From: Gammaproteobacteria bacterium
GTDB lineage: Bacteria > Pseudomonadota > Gammaproteobacteria > Chromatiales > Chromatiaceae
DNA length: 64,000 nucleotides
Assembly: GCA_024510845.1 (NCBI GenBank)
Contig: JANEMA010000003.1
Span: 18,102 to 82,101 of the forward strand
Direction: 5' to 3'
Shown: piece after piece, positions 58,812 to 64,000 of the stretch
Numbering within the stretch: position 1 is the first letter of the stretch
Layout of the letters: the number at the start of each line of letters is the position of its first letter
Program-made: the position numbers and the translations under genes
Notes under the pieces: generated by a model
The model's input: only the letters and a program-made list of their open reading frames with translations
Told to the model about the DNA's origin: nothing
The model's database searches: none

Positions 58812-58888
58812 CTGTGTTTTCGAAGTTGACTGATCGGTCTGGAGAACGCGATAAGCTCACCACTTGGAAAACACAGTTTCTGTTGGGC
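58797..58888. repeat. Large inverted repeat upstream of dtd
   Basis: CAGAAACTGTGTTTTCGAAGT (58806-58826) versus ACTTGGAAAACACAGTTTCTG (58862-58882): 20 of 21 complementary, 35-bp spacer; outer GCC(C)AAC/GTTGGGC also pair with a 3-nt bulge. Confidence 0.9.
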
Positions 58889-58950
58889 CGTCCCCCGGAA
58901 CCGGGCTGCTGCCCAAGCGGACAGTTCGTCGAATAGTCTGGATAGTGTAG

Positions 58951-59388
58951 ATGATCGGATTACTGCAACGCGTTTCCGAGGCCCGGGTGCGAGTCGCCGG
59001 CGAGGTGGTCGGCGAGATCGGTCCGGGCTTGCTGGTGCTGGTCGGGGTGCAGCGCGACGATACCGAGGCGCGTGCCGAACGCCTGCTCGAGCGTTTGCTC
59101 GGCTACCGGGTGTTTGCCGACGATACCGGGCGCATGAACCGCTCCCTGCGCGAGGTCGGCGGTGGCCTCTTGCTGGTGCCGCAGTTCACCCTCGCCGCCG
59201 ATACCCGCAAGGGCGCGCGTCCCAGCTTCTCCAGTGCTGCGCCACCGGATCCGGGGTGGCGGCTGTTCGATCACCTGGTGGCACGCGCGCAAGCTGCCCA
59301 CCCGCAGGTCGCTATCGGTAAGTTCGGTGCGGATATGCAGGTGGCGCTGGTCAACGAGGGGCCGGTGACCTTCTGGCTGGAGACGTGA
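58951..59388 (+). CDS. dtd: D-aminoacyl-tRNA deacylase
   Basis: [54 protein letters not shown]. Confidence 0.97.
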   Translation: MIGLLQRVSEARVRVAGEVVGEIGPGLLVLVGVQRDDTEARAERLLERLLGYRVFADDTGRMNRSLREVGGGLLLVPQFTLAADTRKGARPSFSSAAPPDPGWRLFDHLVARAQAAHPQVAIGKFGADMQVALVNEGPVTFWLET

Positions 59389-59440
59389 CGGTTTCTGTTA
59401 GAATGACCCCTTCGTTCATACAGCCCGGAGAACTTGCCGG

Positions 59441-60031
59441 ATGGCACGCACTGCCCGAGTAGAACGCAATACCCTCGAGACCCGCATCGCCGTCGATCTG
59501 AACCTCGACGGCACCGGGCAGGCGCGCTTCGAGACCGGTGTGCCCTTTCTCGAGCACATGCTCGAACAGATTGCCCGTCATGGCCTGATCGATCTGGATA
59601 TTGTTGCCGATGGCGATCTGCACATCGATGCCCACCATACCGTCGAGGATATCGGCATCACCTTGGGTCAGGCTTTTGCGAGGGCGTTCGGCGACAAGAA
59701 GGGCATTCGCCGTTATGGACATGCCTATGTGCCGCTGGACGAGGCGCTTTCGCGCGTGGTGCTCGATCTGTCCGGTCGTCCGGGGCTGGATTTTCACGTC
59801 GATTTCACCCGCGCGATGATCGGCAGTTTCGATGTCGATCTGTTCCACGAGTTCTTCCAGGGCTTCGTCAACCATGCCCTGGTGACCCTGCATATCGACA
59901 ACCTGCGCGGGGTGAATGTGCACCACCAGGCCGAGACAGTGTTCAAGGCCTTCGGCCGCGCACTGCGCATGGCCCTGGAGATCGACCCGCGCATGGGGGA
60001 TGCGGTGCCGTCCACCAAGGGCAGCCTGTAA
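59441..60031 (+). CDS. hisB: Imidazoleglycerol-phosphate dehydratase
   Basis: [38 protein letters not shown]. Confidence 0.98.
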   Translation: MARTARVERNTLETRIAVDLNLDGTGQARFETGVPFLEHMLEQIARHGLIDLDIVADGDLHIDAHHTVEDIGITLGQAFARAFGDKKGIRRYGHAYVPLDEALSRVVLDLSGRPGLDFHVDFTRAMIGSFDVDLFHEFFQGFVNHALVTLHIDNLRGVNVHHQAETVFKAFGRALRMALEIDPRMGDAVPSTKGSL

Positions 60032-60045
60032 TCCCGGAGCCCCGC

Positions 60046-60687
60046 ATGAGCCAGAAGATCGCGGTCATCGACTACGGTATGGGCAATCTGCGCTCGGTGT
60101 CCAAGGCCATCGAGCACGTTGCCGACGGTGCCGAGGTACGGGTTACCGACGATGCGGACTGGATCTCGGATGCCGACCGGGTGGTGTTCCCAGGGCAGGG
60201 TGCGGCGCGTGACTGCATGGCTGCCATCGCAGGGCATCACCTCGATGTGGTGGTACGGGATGCCGCATGTCACAAGCCATTTCTTGGTATCTGCATGGGC
60301 CTGCAGGTGTTGACGGAGTGGTCCGAAGAGAATGGCGGGACCGAGCTGCTGGGCCTGTTCATGGGACGGGTGAAGCGTTTCGACGGTCTGGCGCGTGACG
60401 ATCGTGGTCTGCCGCTGAAGATCCCGCACATGGGCTGGAGTCCGGTGGAGCAACGCCGTGAGCACCCCTTGTGGGCGGGTATTCCCGATCATGCGCGCTT
60501 CTACTTCGTGCACAGCTACCGCGTGGTACCCGAGGCCCCGAGTCTGGTGGTGTCGACCACCGACTACGGGGTGCGCTTCACCTCGGCGATCGCGCGCGAC
60601 AACCTGTTTGCCTGCCAGTTCCATCCCGAGAAGAGTGCGGAGATGGGGCTGCGCCTGCTCAAGAATTTCGTCGAGTGGAGGCCCTGA
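60046..60687 (+). CDS. hisH: Imidazole glycerol phosphate synthase glutamine amidotransferase subunit
   Basis: [52 protein letters not shown]. Confidence 0.98.
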   Translation: MSQKIAVIDYGMGNLRSVSKAIEHVADGAEVRVTDDADWISDADRVVFPGQGAARDCMAAIAGHHLDVVVRDAACHKPFLGICMGLQVLTEWSEENGGTELLGLFMGRVKRFDGLARDDRGLPLKIPHMGWSPVEQRREHPLWAGIPDHARFYFVHSYRVVPEAPSLVVSTTDYGVRFTSAIARDNLFACQFHPEKSAEMGLRLLKNFVEWRP

Positions 60688-61427
60688 TGCTGCTGATCCC
60701 CGCCATCGACCTGAAGGACGGAAAGTGCGTGCGTCTGCGCCAGGGACGCATGGAAGACGACACCGTGTTCTCCGACAACCCGGTGGCCATGGCCGATCGC
60801 TGGGTGGCTGCCGGCGGGTGCCGCCTGCACCTGGTCGATCTCAACGGCGCCTTCGCCGGTGAGCCGGTCAACGGCGAGGCCATCGCTGCGATCTGTCGTG
60901 CCCATCCCGACACGCCCATCCAGGTCGGCGGCGGCATCCGCGACGAGGCCACCATCGAGGCCTACCTGGAGATCGGTGTGGATTTCTGCATCATCGGCAC
61001 CCAGGCAGTGAAGGACCCCGATTTCGTGGGTCGCGCCTGTCGGGCCTTTCCCGGGCATGTCATCGTCGGGCTGGATGCAAGGGACGGCCAGGTGGCGATC
61101 AACGGCTGGGCCGAGCTGACCGAATACCGGGTGATCGACCTAGCGCGGCGTTTCGAGGATGCCGGCGTCTCGGCCATCGTCTATACCGATATCGGCCGCG
61201 ACGGCATGATGCAGGGGGTCAACGTCGAGGCCACCACGGCCCTGGCCGAGGCCATCGGCATCCCGGTGGTCGCTTCCGGTGGCATCACCGACCTGGATGA
61301 CATACGCACCCTGTGCGCGGCGCTCACCGACAACATCCTGGGGGCCATCACCGGGCGAGCCATCTACGAGGGTACGCTGGACCTCACCGAGGGTCAGCGT
61401 CTGGCCGACGAGCTGAGCGGGGCCTGA
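60687..61427 (+). CDS. hisA: Phosphoribosylformimino-5-aminoimidazole carboxamide ribotide isomerase
   Basis: [42 protein letters not shown]. Confidence 0.98.
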   Translation: MLLIPAIDLKDGKCVRLRQGRMEDDTVFSDNPVAMADRWVAAGGCRLHLVDLNGAFAGEPVNGEAIAAICRAHPDTPIQVGGGIRDEATIEAYLEIGVDFCIIGTQAVKDPDFVGRACRAFPGHVIVGLDARDGQVAINGWAELTEYRVIDLARRFEDAGVSAIVYTDIGRDGMMQGVNVEATTALAEAIGIPVVASGGITDLDDIRTLCAALTDNILGAITGRAIYEGTLDLTEGQRLADELSGA

Positions 61428-61428
61428 G

Positions 61429-62187
61429 ATGGGACTGGCCAAGCGCATCATTCCCTGTCTGGACGTGGACGCCGGTCGCGTGGTCAAGGGCGTGCAATTC
61501 GTCGACATTCGAGATGCCGGCGATCCGGTGGAAGTCGCCCGTCGCTACAATGAGGAAGGCGCCGACGAGATCACCTTCCTCGACATCACCGCCACCTCGG
61601 ACGACCGGGAGACTCTGGTGCACGTGGTCGAGCAGGTGGCCTCGGAGGTGTTCATCCCGCTCACCGTGGGCGGAGGCATCCGCAAGCCCGAGGATGTGCT
61701 CACCATGCTGCACGCCGGTGCTGACAAGGTGGCGATCAACTCCGCGGCGGTTAAAAATCCCGAATTTGTGCGCGAGGTCACAGAACGTTTCGGCTCCCAG
61801 TGTGTCGTAGTGGCCATAGATGCCAAGCGGGCGGGCGATCGCTGGGAGATCTTTACGCACGGCGGGCGTAAACCTGCCGGGATCGACGCGGTGAAATGGG
61901 CGTGCTGCATGGCCGACTACGGCGCTGGTGAGATCCTGCTCACCAGCATGGATCGTGATGGCACCCGTATCGGTTTCGACAACGAGCTGACCCGTGCGGT
62001 GGCCGAGGCGGTGCCCATTCCGGTGATTGCCTCCGGTGGGGTGGGCGAATTGCAGCACCTGGTCGATGGCATCAAGATAGGTGGCGCAGATGCGGTACTG
62101 GCCGCTTCGATCTTCCATTTCGGGGAATTCAGCATCGGCGAGGCCAAGCGCTACATGGTCGAGCACGGTGTGGAGGTGCGGTTGTGA
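61429..62187 (+). CDS. hisF: Imidazole glycerol phosphate synthase cyclase subunit
   Basis: [53 protein letters not shown]. Confidence 0.99.
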   Translation: MGLAKRIIPCLDVDAGRVVKGVQFVDIRDAGDPVEVARRYNEEGADEITFLDITATSDDRETLVHVVEQVASEVFIPLTVGGGIRKPEDVLTMLHAGADKVAINSAAVKNPEFVREVTERFGSQCVVVAIDAKRAGDRWEIFTHGGRKPAGIDAVKWACCMADYGAGEILLTSMDRDGTRIGFDNELTRAVAEAVPIPVIASGGVGELQHLVDGIKIGGADAVLAASIFHFGEFSIGEAKRYMVEHGVEVRL

Positions 62188-62501
62188 ACGATGTTCTGGG
62201 CGAATTGGCCGCGGTACTCGAGGTACGCAAGCAGGCCGATCCCGACAGCTCCTATGTGGCGCAGCTGTACCACAAGGGCCTGGATGCCATCCTCAAGAAG
62301 ATCGGCGAGGAGGCCACCGAGACGGTGATGGCGGCCAAGGACGGGGTGCCGGAAAAACTGGTCTGCGAAGTGGCCGATCTGTGGTTCCATACCCTGGTAC
62401 TGCTGGCACAGCAGGGGCTGGGGCTGGACGCCGTGCTGGAGGAACTCCAGCGTCGTTTCGGGCTGTCGGGGCTCGATGAGAAGGCCGCGCGTGGCGAGTA
62501 A
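62184..62501 (+). CDS. hisE: Phosphoribosyl-ATP pyrophosphatase
   Basis: [36 protein letters not shown] start overlapping hisF. Confidence 0.96.
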   Translation: MNDVLGELAAVLEVRKQADPDSSYVAQLYHKGLDAILKKIGEEATETVMAAKDGVPEKLVCEVADLWFHTLVLLAQQGLGLDAVLEELQRRFGLSGLDEKAARGE

Positions 62502-62568
62502 TGAGATTATCAAGGCAATCCGGGGTGTCTGAAAGCTCATACATCCCCAAACACCGGGAGTAAGGCAT

Positions 62569-62805
62569 ATGGGTCTGGGTGGAATCAGTATCTGGCAATT
62601 GTTGATCATCCTGGTGATCGTGCTGCTGCTGTTCGGCACCAAGCGGCTGCGTAACCTGGGCAGTGATCTGGGCAGTGCCGTCAAGGGCTTCAAGAAGGCG
62701 GTGAGTGACGGCGAGAGCAAGCCCGAGGAGCCGCAGAAGCTGGAAGCCGAGGAAAAGGTGATCGAAGGCGAGGCCGTCAAGGAAGAAGACAAGAACAAGT
62801 CGTAA
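62569..62805 (+). CDS. tatA: Sec-independent translocase TatA
   Basis: [44 protein letters not shown]. Confidence 0.97.
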   Translation: MGLGGISIWQLLIILVIVLLLFGTKRLRNLGSDLGSAVKGFKKAVSDGESKPEEPQKLEAEEKVIEGEAVKEEDKNKS

Positions 62806-62817
62806 GCGATACCGGCC

Positions 62818-63129
62818 ATGTTCGATGTCGGATTCTTCGAGCTGCTGCTGATCGGTGTGGTGGCACTGCTGGTGGTCGGTCCCGAGCGTCTGCCGAAAGT
62901 GGTGCGCACCGCCGGCATGTGGGTGGGGCGCGCGCGCCGCTTCGTGCGCAGCGTCAAGGACGACATCGATCGCGAGATCCAGGCCGAGGAATACAAGCGT
63001 CTGCTCGAGGAACAGAATCTGGCCGGCCCGGTACACGAGATCATCGAGGAGACCCGGAAGGAAGTCGACGGGATCGGCAAGGCCACGCGTGATGCCGGCA
63101 TCACGCGTCAGGACGAAACCAGGGGATGA
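62818..63129 (+). CDS. tatB: Sec-independent translocase TatB
   Basis: MFDVGFFELLLIGVVALLVVGPERLPKVVRTAGMWVGRARRFV. Confidence 0.97.
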   Translation: MFDVGFFELLLIGVVALLVVGPERLPKVVRTAGMWVGRARRFVRSVKDDIDREIQAEEYKRLLEEQNLAGPVHEIIEETRKEVDGIGKATRDAGITRQDETRG

Positions 63130-64000
63130 ACGACACCCTTTCCGAACAGCCCTTCATGACGCACCTGCTCGAGCTGCGTGATCGCCTGATGCGCTCAGTA
63201 CTGGCGGTGCTGGTTCTGCTGCTGGCCTTGTTCCCCTTCGGGAACGATATCTATACCTTCATCGCCGACCCACTGATGCGTGTGCTGCCAGAAGGCACGT
63301 CCATGATCGCCACCAAGGTGGCCTCACCCTTCCTCACACCCTTCAAGCTGTCGCTGGTGGCGGCGGTATTCCTGGGTATGCCCTACCTGCTCTACCAGCT
63401 TTGGTCCTTTATTGCGCCGGGGCTCTACCAGCACGAGAAGCGCCTTGCCCTGCCGTTGCTGGCCTCGAGCATCATGCTGTTCTACCTGGGCGGGGTATTC
63501 GCCTATGTGGTGGTGTTCCCGCTGGTGTTCACCTTTCTCACCAGCACCGCACCCGATGGCGTGCTGGTGATGACCGATATCAGTGAATATCTCGATTTCG
63601 TACTCACCCTCTTCTTTGCCTTCGGCTTGGCTTTTCAGGTGCCTGTGGCTACCATTCTTCTGGTACTGGCCGGCATGACCACCCCGTACCGTCTGGCCGG
63701 CAAGCGCCCCTACGTAGTGGTCGGTGCCTTCATCATCGGCATGCTGCTCACCCCACCCGACGTCATCTCTCAGACCTTGCTGGCGGTTCCCATGTGGCTG
63801 CTGTTCGAACTGGGGGTATTTCTCTCGCGCCTGGTGGTACGCGGACGTCGATCGGACGAAGAAGGTAACGAGGTGGCCGTCGGGACCGGGGTAACGGTAT
63901 CTGCCGTGGATGTGGTGGACGAGGAGGATGCCTGTCGTCCGCTTACCGACGAGGAGATGGAAGCCGAGCTGGATGCCATGGAAGACGAAGATGACGAAGA
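63126..64000 (+). CDS. tatC: Sec-independent translocase TatC, truncated by window end
   Basis: MNDTLSEQPFMTHLLELRDRLMRSVLAVLVLLL; multi-TM; acidic C-terminal tail continues past the window end. Confidence 0.97.
   Translation, partial: MNDTLSEQPFMTHLLELRDRLMRSVLAVLVLLLALFPFGNDIYTFIADPLMRVLPEGTSMIATKVASPFLTPFKLSLVAAVFLGMPYLLYQLWSFIAPGLYQHEKRLALPLLASSIMLFYLGGVFAYVVVFPLVFTFLTSTAPDGVLVMTDISEYLDFVLTLFFAFGLAFQVPVATILLVLAGMTTPYRLAGKRPYVVVGAFIIGMLLTPPDVISQTLLAVPMWLLFELGVFLSRLVVRGRRSDEEGNEVAVGTGVTVSAVDVVDEEDACRPLTDEEMEAELDAMEDEDDE

Overview
The window is 64 kb of GC-rich, gene-dense chromosome with gammaproteobacterial housekeeping gene order, probably Chromatiales/Ectothiorhodospiraceae-like (inferred from synteny only). 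Recognisable blocks are: tsaC-topA-smg-dprA-lysM opposite def-fmt-rsmB-ntrYX-trkA; polA; PPi-type pfk; recQ-sprT; rhlB/trxA/rho; nhaA; the lipAB-dat-dac-rlpA-mltB-rodA-mrdA-mreDCB cell-wall/shape cluster; gatCAB; moeB-prmC-prfA-hemA; a TPR lipoprotein-ispE-tRNA-Gln-prs-rplY-pth; dtd-hisBHAFE; and tatABC (tatC truncated by the window end). I found no phage, CRISPR array, defence island or obvious novel multigene system. The most interesting signal lies in the intergenic gaps, which hold several decayed gene fragments. These are a second trkH in the opposite orientation, a glutamate dehydrogenase C-terminus with in-frame stops, an IS5-type transposase with several deletions, a GGDEF remnant, a glyoxalase I collapsed by an internal deletion, and unidentified coding-like remnants. 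Other points of interest are a divergent adenylate-kinase-like protein with a histone-H1-like Lys/Ala tail, an NtrX-like regulator lacking GAFTGA and carrying a Walker A Lys-to-Arg change, a 67-codon open extension in frame beyond a methyltransferase TGA stop, and a large near-perfect inverted repeat between pth and dtd. All family assignments are from reading the translations; no database search was run.
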